The notes under the pieces are model-generated. The model did no database searches, was not told where the DNA came from, and was given only the letters and a program-made list of their open reading frames with translations. Of a stretch of DNA of 43,483 nucleotides, positions 7,762 to 15,927 are shown one piece after another (position 1 is the stretch's first letter; every line of letters begins with the position of its first letter). A program made the translations under genes and the position numbers. This DNA is from an uncultured Lachnospiraceae bacterium (GTDB taxonomy: Bacteria > Bacillota > Clostridia > Lachnospirales > Lachnospiraceae), in assembly GCA_910587045.1 (NCBI GenBank), contig CAJULG010000016.1:1-43483 (forward strand), read 5' to 3'.

Positions 7762-7835
7762 ATATGTAATATATGGAGGGAAACGGATTTCCCGGTGAAG
7801 AGTGATTGCTTATCTGCATCAAGGAGGATGAGGAT

Positions 7836-8750
7836 ATGGGATATTTTAGTATTAATGCACGGAATTGCGGTATCCGTATAACAGGGAACGGATCAAGGGT
7901 AGAAGAGACCAGAATCATCAGAAAAGGGAACCGGATTAAAAAGGAAACGATCATCCGGGATCGGAATGGAAACTGGATCGGCTCATTTTCTTCCAGCAGG
8001 CTGATAAAAAAGACAAAGCCTCTGCAGTATAGTTTCAAAAGGATATCAAACCGGATACTGGCAGCGAATTCTTCCGGAACTGCAAGAAAAGCGCTTACAG
8101 CGGCGCAGGGAGCGACTGCATCTCTTCGGCGGAAGCAACACAGTAGTGAGTATGATGACAGGGATCTGGCTCACGCCATCATTCATGCTGAAAGAATGGA
8201 GCGGATCGCCCGCAAGAAGATGAAGCATTTAAAGGAAGAAGAAAAGGCAGAAAGGCAGCAGGGGCCTTGTCCGGCAGAGCTGGAAGAGAAGGAGGCAAAG
8301 CCGGAGGCGGAAGCATTGGAGCAGGAATCGGAAGCCGCCCTGAGTGATGAGGAATTACGAAAGCTGATGCAGGAGTTAAAGGATATGCTGGAGGAATCTG
8401 CCGATATGCTGAAGGATCTGGCAGAGACAGATACATTGACAGAAGAAATAGTAGGAACACTACCGGAGGATATGGATCCGGCTGACCTGGAACAGTTAAA
8501 GAAGAAGCATAGAGCAGAAGAAATGCGGGAGATCATAGAAGCGGATATGAAGTATCTGAAGGCCTTATTTGATAAGCTCGCAAAAGAAAAGCAGCAGGCA
8601 TCCGCCAGCGGTTCTGTGCAACGCCCGGATAACGGTTCTGTGTCCGGGAGCGGTGTATCTCTGGAGATTGACGGAGTGGATATGCCTGTAGCGGCAATGG
8701 AAACAGGAGAAGCGGTACCGGAAGGCGGTAGTGTGGATGTTTCGTTATAA
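7836..8750 (+). CDS. Glu-rich coiled-coil protein of unknown function
   Basis: The product has 304 residues from ATG 7836. AAGGAGG at 7821-7827 gives an 8-base spacing; an in-frame upstream codon at 7806 has none. Residues 1-50 form a small basic domain with repeated turns (GNGSR, GNRIK, RNGNW). A basic helical stretch follows to about residue 140. A strongly acidic coiled coil runs from about 145 to 255 (many EE, LMQELKDMLEE-like heptads), and the tail of about 50 residues is low-complexity Ser/Gly/Val. No signal peptide or membrane segment is present, so it is probably cytoplasmic. I do not recognise the family. It is transcribed alone, toward a convergent foldase gene. Confidence 0.7.
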   Translation: MGYFSINARNCGIRITGNGSRVEETRIIRKGNRIKKETIIRDRNGNWIGSFSSSRLIKKTKPLQYSFKRISNRILAANSSGTARKALTAAQGATASLRRKQHSSEYDDRDLAHAIIHAERMERIARKKMKHLKEEEKAERQQGPCPAELEEKEAKPEAEALEQESEAALSDEELRKLMQELKDMLEESADMLKDLAETDTLTEEIVGTLPEDMDPADLEQLKKKHRAEEMREIIEADMKYLKALFDKLAKEKQQASASGSVQRPDNGSVSGSGVSLEIDGVDMPVAAMETGEAVPEGGSVDVSL

Positions 8751-8794
8751 AGGGAAAGGGAGGAGCATTGCTGTATGCTCTTCCCCTTCCCTTT
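8749..8794. terminator. bidirectional terminator between convergent genes
   Basis: A 20-base arm at 8749-8768 pairs with 8775-8794 with a few G-U pairs and a 6-base loop. The A-rich start and T-rich end let it work in both directions, between the stop at 8750 and the convergent stop at 8830. Confidence 0.85.
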
Positions 8795-8829
8795 ATATTT
8801 CAATATGATCATTCTGAAATAGACGTATT

Positions 8830-10164
8830 TTATTCAGCTTCTGTGTCAGATGAACTGGCACCTTCATCGTTTTCTGTGCTATTCTCATTATTTTCCTTGT
8901 TCAGGTAACTGATTTTGCCCATCACATCTGATATTTCATATTTGTCTTTTAACAATCCGTCCAGATACTCCGTTACGGCATCGGAAGCAAGCTTGGAGGA
9001 AATACTGTCCAGACAGTTTTCATCATAGGTACGGGCAACAAATTTCAGTACATAGCAGATTCCGGTATCTGTATCCTGAACCATGGTAATGTCTCCGGCC
9101 TTCCTGCTTTCATTGGAAACCCATTGCCGGAAGGTCTGATTGACAGAGGAGCAGACTACATTCTCTGTTAATGAGTATTCCTTATCCGTGGATTCGTAAT
9201 TTGCTTTTGCATCTCCTACAGCATATTCTGCGCAAAGGGTTTCAAAATCCTTGCCATCCTCTAACCGTTCCTTCATTTCTTCTGCCAGGGTGTGAGCAGT
9301 CTTTTTAGCATCCTCCTCATTTGTATCCTCCTGGTCGGATGGAGTGTCTGTGTCGTCCTGACTGGATGGAGTTTCTCCACTCTCAGCATCATCTTCCTTA
9401 TAGTTTGCCGGATCAAAGGTGAAGCTGTAATAGCTTACCTTATCGTAATCTGCTTTATGCTCTTCATAATAATCAGTGGCAGTATCCTCGGAAGGTGTAT
9501 TGTCTTCCAGGAGCTTGTTATAATAAGCATTGGCAAGATAGGTGCTTTCCAGAAATGGTTTCATGTTATTTGCCGTAGCATATTCGCCAAACATGCTTTT
9601 ATAGTAAGTCCACATTGTGATCTTATTGGTCTTTGCAGTTTCCTTTGCCTGAGTTACAAAGCCTTCATAATCTTCGGTCGTATCATATTCAAAATTATTG
9701 GCTCTGGCATCGTCTAAGAGAGCATAGGTTTGTTTGACCTGCTCTAATGTAGTCTGTTCGAAGTATTCCTGCCAGGTCATATCTTCAGAATAGTTCTGTT
9801 CCTCCAGCGGCTTGGTCGTATCCAGTCCGATGTAAGATAAAATGCTGGAATAGGTATTAATATAATTATTGACTGTAGTATTAAAGTGATAATCATATTC
9901 CAACTGTGTCAATTCGTGATCCCCGACCTTTACATAGGTCTTTGCAGTTGCAGTCCGGACGTCCATGAACTGTGTAACGCCAAAATAGCCGGCGGTTCCG
10001 ATTATACCTACGAGAACCACAATACAGATGATACGGAAGGTTATGGCCTCCCGTTTCTGGCGGGCGGCTTCTTTCCGGCGGGCCTCCATCTTCCGGTCGT
10101 ATTTTGTTTTCGGCTTTTCCTGCTCTATCGTCTGTTGCGTTGTCTGTGGTTTTTTCTTGCTCAT
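8830..10164 (-). CDS. membrane-anchored SurA/PrsA-like foldase (peptidyl-prolyl isomerase family)
   Basis: The product has 444 residues. A highly charged cytoplasmic N-terminus of about 42 residues is followed by one transmembrane helix (about 43-66), placing the rest outside. The outer part has the SurA_N-like helical region (LTQLEYDYHFN..., then TWQEYFEQTTLEQVKQ) and a C-terminal region (roughly 290-420) resembling a parvulin fold. An acidic Ser/Thr/Asp linker (about 250-290) and an acidic C-terminal tail are added. Unlike PrsA it lacks a lipobox and uses an uncleaved anchor. It would assist folding of exported proteins. Active parvulin residues cannot be confirmed by eye, so it may be chaperone-only. 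AAGGAGA precedes the ATG. Confidence 0.75.
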   Translation of the reverse strand: MSKKKPQTTQQTIEQEKPKTKYDRKMEARRKEAARQKREAITFRIICIVVLVGIIGTAGYFGVTQFMDVRTATAKTYVKVGDHELTQLEYDYHFNTTVNNYINTYSSILSYIGLDTTKPLEEQNYSEDMTWQEYFEQTTLEQVKQTYALLDDARANNFEYDTTEDYEGFVTQAKETAKTNKITMWTYYKSMFGEYATANNMKPFLESTYLANAYYNKLLEDNTPSEDTATDYYEEHKADYDKVSYYSFTFDPANYKEDDAESGETPSSQDDTDTPSDQEDTNEEDAKKTAHTLAEEMKERLEDGKDFETLCAEYAVGDAKANYESTDKEYSLTENVVCSSVNQTFRQWVSNESRKAGDITMVQDTDTGICYVLKFVARTYDENCLDSISSKLASDAVTEYLDGLLKDKYEISDVMGKISYLNKENNENSTENDEGASSSDTEAE

Positions 10165-10189
10165 TCCATCTTCTCCTTAATCTATTATC

Positions 10190-10217
10190 ATTATAATATA
10201 ATTCATATCTGTGTCAG
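10190..10217 (-). promoter_or_regulatory. promoter of the foldase gene
   Basis: On the minus strand CTGACA (plus 10212-10217) is followed after 16 bases by a perfect TATAAT (plus 10190-10195), 26 bases before the start codon. Confidence 0.6.
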
Positions 10218-10331
10218 ATCTGTGACCGTATTACAGTATGATTATGCCATTATAGATAAAAAACTGCAAGAATAACTTTTAGAATATAAATAAACTTATA
10301 GTATGCAGCTCAGCGGCTGTCTGTAGAAACA

Positions 10332-10371
10332 AAAAATGAGTCCCACAGAGTAATCCATGGGACTCATTTTT
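10332..10371. terminator. bidirectional intrinsic terminator
   Basis: AAAAATGAGTCCCA pairs perfectly with TGGGACTCATTTTT around a 12-base loop. It lies just beyond the stop of the minus-strand XRE gene (10386). Confidence 0.92.
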
Positions 10372-10385
10372 GCGGAGCTTATAGG

Positions 10386-10712
10386 TTATCGGCGAATCCA
10401 TATCTTTAAAGTCTTTACCAGTTTCCGCTTATCTTCATCGGTCATACGCCGGGTCAGATCATTCAGTTCATAGTCAAGTGCAGTGGCTTCATATTCAGAA
10501 TCAATACTACCGATCAGAGCGTCTAATGACACATGTGTTAATTCAGCGTAATACATGAGGAGGCGGAGGGTCATTGCACTACGGTTGTTTTCAACATTGC
10601 TGATATAGCCAGGAGTCACATTCAAGGCTTTCGCCACCTGATTCTGAGTTAAACCATTTTCAATACGTAATTCTTTGACCTTTTTACCAAGGTTTGCGTA
10701 AAAATCATCCAT
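10386..10712 (-). CDS. XRE-family helix-turn-helix regulator
   Basis: The product has 108 residues. The start at the fourth codon of the open frame (ATG at 10712) is chosen because AAGGGG lies at normal spacing before it. Residues 5-62 are a Cro/C1-type HTH: LGKKVKELRIENGLTQNQVAKALNV, then TPGYISNVENNRSAMTL for the recognition helix and following turn. The remaining 45 residues are a charged helical tail of the kind used for dimerisation. It is transcribed away from nrtR across a 262-base AT-rich intergenic region and is closed by a strong terminator. Its target is unknown; the shared intergenic region makes nrtR or itself possible. Confidence 0.88.
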   Translation of the reverse strand: MDDFYANLGKKVKELRIENGLTQNQVAKALNVTPGYISNVENNRSAMTLRLLMYYAELTHVSLDALIGSIDSEYEATALDYELNDLTRRMTDEDKRKLVKTLKIWIRR

Positions 10713-10768
10713 TGTAAACACCCCTTACCTGCTATAAAAAACCATTCGAATAAATATGTACCATTTAT

Positions 10769-10774
10769 AGTATA
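10769..10774 (-). promoter_or_regulatory. candidate -10 box of the XRE gene
   Basis: The minus strand reads TATACT at plus 10769-10774 in a very AT-rich context. The -35 box is not clear. Confidence 0.35.
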
Positions 10775-10809
10775 CAATAAAAGGTTAAAAAAATAAATCA
10801 TTTCTTTGT

Positions 10810-10820
10810 ATAGTTACTAT
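10810..10820. promoter_or_regulatory. palindrome in the XRE-nrtR intergenic region
   Basis: ATAGT-T-ACTAT is a perfect 5-1-5 palindrome midway between the divergent genes. It is a candidate operator for either regulator. Confidence 0.35.
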
Positions 10821-10875
10821 GGTAAAAGTAAAGAGTACAATTACAATAGAAGAAGTAAAAAAGAAAAATAGAATA

Positions 10876-10889
10876 AGTATTCAAATACT
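10876..10889. promoter_or_regulatory. palindromic candidate operator upstream of nrtR
   Basis: AGTATT-CA-AATACT is a perfect 6-2-6 palindrome ending two bases before the -35 box of nrtR. The half-site recurs as GGTATT at 10913-10918 (over the -10) and AATACT at 10948-10953. Autoregulation by NrtR is an inference. Confidence 0.45.
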
Positions 10890-10891
10890 AC

Positions 10892-10920
10892 TTTACAAAA
10901 GACCGGAACAGTGGTATTCT
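10892..10920 (+). promoter_or_regulatory. promoter of nrtR-pncB
   Basis: TTTACA at 10892-10897, a 17-base spacer and TATTCT at 10915-10920. Start of transcription would be near 10927. Confidence 0.6.
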
Positions 10921-10974
10921 ACAAAAAAATATTTGCATGTTACATAAAATACTGATCAGAATGGAGGGAAGCGT

Positions 10975-11826
10975 TTGAGCGATTTCAGAAATGAACAGGA
11001 ATTTCTGGCAGAGTATGAACCGGCCTTATATGAGAGACTTTCAGTAACAGTAGATATATTGGTATTTGCTGTTAATCAGGCGTTGAATGCATTGAAGATT
11101 CTGCTGATCCGCAGAAAGGCCCCCCCCTATATTCATTGCTGGTCCCTGCTCGGCGGTCTTGTGAAGAAAGAAGAGTCTTTAGAGGATGCAGCAAGGCGTA
11201 AGCTGGAGGAGGAAACCGGCTTAAAGGATATTTATGTAGAACAGCTTTTTACCTACGGTGATCCGGGACGGGCTCCGGATCACAGAGTGATATCCATATC
11301 CTATATGGCATTGATACAGGAGAATAAAGCGGTGGTAACTCCGGGAGATAATGCAGAAGCATGCTGGTTTACGCTTCGGGAAAGGGAAAACATAGTAGAG
11401 CTTCATGGTGACAATGGAGAAGTGCTTGAGTATCAGGTGTCAAGAATACCGATCCTGATCGGCGGTGTCCCATCCATACAGGAAACTGCTTATAAGCATA
11501 CAGGTTCCGGTATTGCTTTTGACCATGAGCAGGCGATCCAGACAGGAATCCGCCGCTTGCGAAATAAGGCGGAGTATACAAATATATTATTTGGACTGAT
11601 GCCCCAGGAGTTTACCCTGCCGGAACTGCAGCGTTTATATGAGACGGTCCTGGGAAAGCAATTATATAAAGCTAATTTTAGAAAAAAGATCAGCCGTTAT
11701 GTAGAAGCAACCGGCAGGAAAAAGAATCAGGAAGGAGCAAGACGAAGTCCGGAATTATATCGCTTTTGCACCCGGGTATGCAAAACGGAGGCAGATGACG
11801 GGTTAATTAGCAGGATTGGATCTTAG
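10975..11826 (+). CDS. nrtR: NrtR-type Nudix transcriptional regulator of NAD metabolism
   Basis: The product has 283 residues from a TTG start with GGAGGG 6 bases upstream. Residues 20-150 are a Nudix domain and about 195-240 a winged-helix DNA-binding domain (FTLPELQRLYETVLGKQL...FRKKI). This two-domain build is that of NrtR, which binds ADP-ribose or related NAD products through the Nudix part and releases DNA. The Nudix box runs from G61 to L83, with E67, R75, E79, E80 and G82. The Glu of the REU triplet is replaced by K76, so hydrolase activity is probably lost and the domain only senses. The gene ends 10 bases before pncB, whose expression it likely controls. The last 35 residues are a basic, variable tail. 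Confidence 0.88.
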   Translation: MSDFRNEQEFLAEYEPALYERLSVTVDILVFAVNQALNALKILLIRRKAPPYIHCWSLLGGLVKKEESLEDAARRKLEEETGLKDIYVEQLFTYGDPGRAPDHRVISISYMALIQENKAVVTPGDNAEACWFTLRERENIVELHGDNGEVLEYQVSRIPILIGGVPSIQETAYKHTGSGIAFDHEQAIQTGIRRLRNKAEYTNILFGLMPQEFTLPELQRLYETVLGKQLYKANFRKKISRYVEATGRKKNQEGARRSPELYRFCTRVCKTEADDGLISRIGS

Positions 11827-11836
11827 GAGGAGCATT

Positions 11837-13306
11837 ATGAAAAAAACACAGAACATGGAACGAAATCTGACAATGGTAATGGACTTTTATGAGCTTACCA
11901 TGAGCAATGGTTATTATTTAGATCAGGATACGGATACAAGAGTCGTATTCGACGTTTTTTACAGAAAGAATCCGGATAATGGAGGCTTTGCCATCTTTAC
12001 CGGGCTGGAGCAGATTGTAGAGTATGTACAGAATCTGCATTTTGATGATGCGGATATTGCGTATCTGAGAAGTCAGAATTTATTTTCAGAAGAATTCTTA
12101 GAATATCTGCGGGCATTTCAATTCACTGGCGATATCTATGCGTTCCCGGAGGGAACCATCATGTATCCGAATGAGCCATGTCTGACGGTAGTCGCACCGC
12201 TTATTGATGCACAGCTGATCGAGACTGCAATTTTACTGCAGATCAATCATCAGTCATTGATCGCTACTAAGACGAGACGGATTGTATCTGCAGCAGACGG
12301 ACGGGCAGTTTCGGATTTTGGCGCCAGAAGAGCTCACAATATGGATGCGGCGATCTATGGTGCAAGGGCGGCATATATCGGAGGAGCCGGCAGTACAGCT
12401 ACAGTATTATCCGGTCAGATGTTCGGGATGCCTGTCAGCGGGACGATGGCGCACAGCTTTGTCATGTTTTATCAGGATGAGTTTGAGGCGTTTAAGAAAT
12501 ATGCAGAGACCTATCCGGATGCAACGGTGCTTTTAGTCGATACCTATGATGTATTACGGAGCGGGATTCCGAATGCAATCCGGGTTGCCAGGGAAATATT
12601 AGAGCCGATGGGAAAACGGTTGAAGGGGATCCGCATTGACAGCGGTGATCTGGCTTATCTGACGAAAAAAGCCAGAAAGCTTCTGGATAAGGCAGGCCTG
12701 GAGGATTGTAAGATCATCATTTCCAACAGCCTGGATGAGTTTACCATTACCTCTATTCTGAATCAGGGCGGTTGTGTGGACAGCTTTGGTGTGGGGGAAC
12801 GTCTGATCACAGCCAGGTCGGAACCGGTATTTGGCGCAGTCTATAAGATAGCGGCGGTAGAAGAGGAACCGGGACATTTTGTGCCAAGGATCAAGATATC
12901 AGAAAATATAGAAAAGATTACCAATCCGGGACTGAAAAAGGTATATCGTATCGTAAATGAAGAAGGGCGTGCGATTGCAGATATGCTTGCGAAAGCGGAT
13001 GAAGAAGTAGACATGAGCAGGCCCTTCCGTTATGTCGATCCGGTACAGCCATGGAAGAACCGGTACTTTGAAAACTGTAAAGCGATTGAGCTTCAACAGC
13101 AGATCATGAAGGATGGCAGGCTGGTATATGAGCTTCCTTCTCTTGATGAAATTGCTTCTTATGTAAAGCGGCAGCTATCTGAGGAGATATGGGAAGAGGA
13201 ACAGCGGTTTGAATATCCGCACCTGCATTACCTGGATATGACGCCGGATTATTATGAAATGAAGATGCAGCTGCTGAACGACCTGAGCATGAAAGAATCT
13301 TTATAA
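11837..13306 (+). CDS. pncB: nicotinate phosphoribosyltransferase
   Basis: The product has 489 residues. It joins nicotinate and PRPP with ATP help to give nicotinate mononucleotide, the salvage entry to NAD. Family landmarks are DFYELTMSNGYY near the N-terminus, SDFGARRAHN, GTMAHSFVMFY (the His region phosphorylated in this family) and RIDSGDLAYL. ATG 11837 follows AGGAGG at 11825-11830, which overlaps the nrtR stop, so the two genes are cotranscribed and probably coupled. Length and motifs are complete. Confidence 0.96.
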   Translation: MKKTQNMERNLTMVMDFYELTMSNGYYLDQDTDTRVVFDVFYRKNPDNGGFAIFTGLEQIVEYVQNLHFDDADIAYLRSQNLFSEEFLEYLRAFQFTGDIYAFPEGTIMYPNEPCLTVVAPLIDAQLIETAILLQINHQSLIATKTRRIVSAADGRAVSDFGARRAHNMDAAIYGARAAYIGGAGSTATVLSGQMFGMPVSGTMAHSFVMFYQDEFEAFKKYAETYPDATVLLVDTYDVLRSGIPNAIRVAREILEPMGKRLKGIRIDSGDLAYLTKKARKLLDKAGLEDCKIIISNSLDEFTITSILNQGGCVDSFGVGERLITARSEPVFGAVYKIAAVEEEPGHFVPRIKISENIEKITNPGLKKVYRIVNEEGRAIADMLAKADEEVDMSRPFRYVDPVQPWKNRYFENCKAIELQQQIMKDGRLVYELPSLDEIASYVKRQLSEEIWEEEQRFEYPHLHYLDMTPDYYEMKMQLLNDLSMKESL

Positions 13307-13426
13307 AGCTTTTACGGAATCGTAAGAAATAATCAAAATATTGAAGATAAAAATATAGTACGATGATAGCATAGACGCAGAAAAGGCGTTTATGCCAGAA
13401 GCAATCATGAAATAGGAGGATGCGAA

Positions 13427-14056
13427 ATGGCAAAATATACGATAATGGGACACCCGCTGATCCAGCATAAGATTTCCATGATCCGGGATAAGAACACAGG
13501 AACCAATGAGTTTCGAAAGCTGATCGAAGAGATTGCAATGCTGATGGCCTATGAAGCACTTCGGGATCTTCCATTGGAAGAGGTTTCAATAGAGACTCCG
13601 ATCGAACCCTGTATGGCTCCGATGATTTCCGGTAAGAAGATGGCAGTAGTTCCCATCCTGCGTGCAGGCCTGGGAATGGTGAATGGTATACTGGCCCTGG
13701 TTCCGACTGCCAAGGTAGGACACATCGGTCTGTATCGGGATCCGGTTACCCATGAACCGCATGAGTATTATTGTAAGCTTCCTGAACTGATCGACCAGCG
13801 GACGATTCTGGTGGTGGATCCAATGCTGGCAACCGGAGGCTCCGCAGTAGACGCCGTAAATTATGTAAAGGATCATGGCGGAAAGGATATTAAGTATATG
13901 TGTATCATTGCAGCACCGGAAGGCCTGGAACGACTGATGGATGCGCACCCGGACATTCAGATTTATGTGGGACAACTGGATCGGTGTCTGAATGAGGATG
14001 CATATATCTGTCCGGGATTGGGGGATGCAGGGGATCGTATATTTGGTACCAAGTAA
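13427..14056 (+). CDS. upp: uracil phosphoribosyltransferase
   Basis: The product has 209 residues, the normal size for Upp. It converts uracil and PRPP to UMP. The PRPP-binding loop VVDPMLATGGSA is near residues 126-137. The uracil-binding C-terminal region ends in PGLGDAGDRIFGTK, as in other Upp proteins. TAGGAGGA lies 6 bases before ATG 13427. It follows pncB after 120 bases with no clear terminator, which groups two PRPP-dependent salvage enzymes; it may share the nrtR transcript or have a weak promoter of its own. Confidence 0.97.
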   Translation: MAKYTIMGHPLIQHKISMIRDKNTGTNEFRKLIEEIAMLMAYEALRDLPLEEVSIETPIEPCMAPMISGKKMAVVPILRAGLGMVNGILALVPTAKVGHIGLYRDPVTHEPHEYYCKLPELIDQRTILVVDPMLATGGSAVDAVNYVKDHGGKDIKYMCIIAAPEGLERLMDAHPDIQIYVGQLDRCLNEDAYICPGLGDAGDRIFGTK

Positions 14057-14098
14057 GGATAAGAACACTTTGAGAGCCAATTCGCAGAACAGGTTAAT

Positions 14099-14896
14099 AT
14101 GAAAGAGAAAGAAAAGAATCGACAGAATCATACGAAAGAAGAACGGGCGGGAAAAGCGGATCATTCCCGGGAGGAAAAGGCAGACCGGAGGAAGCAGCGA
14201 GTATTTGCGGTGATCCTGATCGTGCTATTGCTTGGGATTGCAGTGGCAGTCTGCCTGGAGGTAGGAAAGCCTCTGGTTCAGTTTGTATCGGACAGTGAGC
14301 AGCTGCGAAGCTGGGTGAATGAGAACTGGTTATGGAGCCGTCTTGCGTATATTGGAATTGTCATGCTTCAGATCGTAGTGGCATTTATTCCGGGAGAACC
14401 CTTTGAGATTGCTGCCGGCTATGCTTTTGGTGCTGTCGAGGGAACGATCATCTGTATGCTGGGAAGTGTTCTGGGAGGAACCCTGGTATTCCTTCTGGTG
14501 AAAAAGTTTGGTGTAAAGCTGGTAGAGGTATTTATTTCCGTCGATAAGATCAATTCCCTGAAATTCCTCCGGGATAGTAAAAAGCGGGACATTTTGATGT
14601 TCCTGCTGTTCTTTATTCCGGGTACGCCGAAGGATGCACTGACTTATTTTGCAGGTCTGACTACCATGGATCTAAAGACCTGGCTGATCATTACAACGAT
14701 CGCAAAGATTCCGTCGATCATTACATCAACCGTTGGCGGCGATGCCATCGGTATGGCAAATTATCAGTTTGCGATTATCGTATTTGTGGTCACATTTTTG
14801 ATCAGCGGAGCCGGATTGTTGTTTTATAATCATTTTACAAAGAAGAAACAGAAGGAGGCAGATGGTTCGACAGAGTGCGAAGAAAAAGAATCGTAA
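14099..14896 (+). CDS. TVP38/TMEM64 (VTT/DedA-like) family membrane protein
   Basis: The product has 265 residues. A very basic cytoplasmic N-terminus (about 33 residues) precedes TM1. A VTT-type membrane domain covers about 85-240 with the family signatures FIPGEPFEIAAGYAFG and FFIPGTPKDALTYFAG, each a conserved Pro-Gly turn of the re-entrant helices. The C-terminus is charged. Family members are linked to lipid or small-molecule movement and membrane homeostasis, but the exact substrate is not known. The ribosome site before ATG 14099 is weak. The stop codon lies inside the palindrome that precedes the ZIP gene. Confidence 0.85.
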   Translation: MKEKEKNRQNHTKEERAGKADHSREEKADRRKQRVFAVILIVLLLGIAVAVCLEVGKPLVQFVSDSEQLRSWVNENWLWSRLAYIGIVMLQIVVAFIPGEPFEIAAGYAFGAVEGTIICMLGSVLGGTLVFLLVKKFGVKLVEVFISVDKINSLKFLRDSKKRDILMFLLFFIPGTPKDALTYFAGLTTMDLKTWLIITTIAKIPSIITSTVGGDAIGMANYQFAIIVFVVTFLISGAGLLFYNHFTKKKQKEADGSTECEEKES

Positions 14897-14910
14897 CTCT
14901 GTCGTTACGA
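14891..14910. promoter_or_regulatory. palindrome with Zur-like half-sites, or short hairpin
   Basis: TCGTAAC-TCTGTC-GTTACGA is a perfect 7-6-7 inverted repeat followed by TTTA. It overlaps the stop codon of the TVP38-family gene. The half-sites look like those of Gram-positive Zur boxes (TCGTAAT-n-ATTACGA), but the spacer is longer. Confidence 0.35.
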
Positions 14911-14927
14911 TTTACCTTGCCCTCACT

Positions 14928-14948
14928 TGCAAATGCAATTCATTTGCA
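14928..14948. promoter_or_regulatory. palindrome directly upstream of the ZIP gene -35 box
   Basis: TGCAAATG-CAATT-CATTTGCA is a perfect 8-5-8 inverted repeat ending two bases before TTGACA. It is a candidate operator. Confidence 0.45.
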
Positions 14949-14950
14949 CC

Positions 14951-14979
14951 TTGACATTGCATATGGAACGTGTGATACT
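14951..14979 (+). promoter_or_regulatory. promoter of the ZIP transporter gene
   Basis: TTGACA at 14951-14956, a 17-base spacer and GATACT at 14974-14979. Confidence 0.6.
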
Positions 14980-15025
14980 TGTTTAGGAACAATATCATTT
15001 TATAGCAAAACAAAGAGGCATGGAT

Positions 15026-15811
15026 ATGGGAATTGTAATTACATTTGCGTTAGGTGTTTTTCTGTTGCTGGGCGCAGCAGTTGTAATATTGGCAAAGCAT
15101 AAGAAACGGATTGAGCAGTTATCCATTGCGATCGCTTTTGGAACCATGGTGATGCTGGCAGCTATAGAGCTGATTCCGGAGATATTTGAGACCTTTCACG
15201 ACAGCGGGCTGATCCTTGCGGCGGCCTTTGTTCTGGCCGGCGTTGTAGTATTGAAGCTGTTGGATCACTTTATTCCGGATCATGAACACGTCCATGGTCA
15301 CGGTCATAGTCATGAGCATGCCCATGATCAGATTCAGGTGACGGAACATACAGAGGAGGAACCGACAGAGGGAAATGTCATTCATATCGGTATCATTTCT
15401 GCTGTTGCGATCATCCTGCATAATATTGTAGAAGGAATGGCCGTATACAGTATTGCCTCAGAGTCCGTGAAGATCGGGATCCTGGTCGGCCTGGGTGTGG
15501 GCCTCCATAATATACCGATGGGCATGCTGGTATACTCAACATTGAAAGAGGAAGCCCGGGGAAAGCGTTTCCTGATCATGGGGATGGCGGCAGTCTCTAC
15601 TCTGTTCGGCGGTATCCTGATGGCGCTGATCAGTCCGGTATTGAGCGAAACCGTGATCGGATGCCTGATCTGTCTGGCATTGGGAATGCTGATCTATATT
15701 ATCTTTTTTGAACTGCTCCCGCATCTGTTCCATTGCAGAAATCGCTGGTTATCCGTTGCCGGCACTCTGCTTGGAATTCTCATCATTTTGATCAGTTCTC
15801 TTTTTGAATAG
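15026..15811 (+). CDS. ZIP-family divalent metal transporter
   Basis: The product has 261 residues. ATG 15026 is chosen over ATG 15020 because AAGAGG then has a normal spacing. It has the ZIP layout of about eight membrane helices. A His-rich cytoplasmic loop (H residues alternating between about residues 92 and 106) lies after TM3. The two metal-binding motifs follow: HNIVEG at 132-137 in TM4 and HNIPMG at 161-166 in TM5. It should import Zn(II) or a related ion such as Mn or Fe. It has its own promoter flanked by a perfect palindrome, consistent with metal-responsive control. Ion specificity cannot be read from sequence. Confidence 0.92.
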   Translation: MGIVITFALGVFLLLGAAVVILAKHKKRIEQLSIAIAFGTMVMLAAIELIPEIFETFHDSGLILAAAFVLAGVVVLKLLDHFIPDHEHVHGHGHSHEHAHDQIQVTEHTEEEPTEGNVIHIGIISAVAIILHNIVEGMAVYSIASESVKIGILVGLGVGLHNIPMGMLVYSTLKEEARGKRFLIMGMAAVSTLFGGILMALISPVLSETVIGCLICLALGMLIYIIFFELLPHLFHCRNRWLSVAGTLLGILIILISSLFE

Positions 15812-15841
15812 GAGAGATTTCTAACATGTCCGAAATATTCA

Positions 15842-15871
15842 TTGTCTTTTGATCCTCATTTGTTGTATAAA
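15842..15871 (+). promoter_or_regulatory. candidate promoter of the kinase-amidotransferase fusion
   Basis: TTGTCT at 15842-15847, an 18-base spacer and TATAAA at 15866-15871, 56 bases before the TTG start. Confidence 0.45.
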
Positions 15872-15927
15872 GGATAAAATGGGAATACTGTAAGGATTTC
15901 CGGAAGATGAATACGAGGTGAAACGGA

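Noticed and set aside
14875..15102. 75-codon plus-strand frame across the ZIP promoter
   Set aside because: It overlaps the ends of two real genes in another frame and covers promoter and palindromes.
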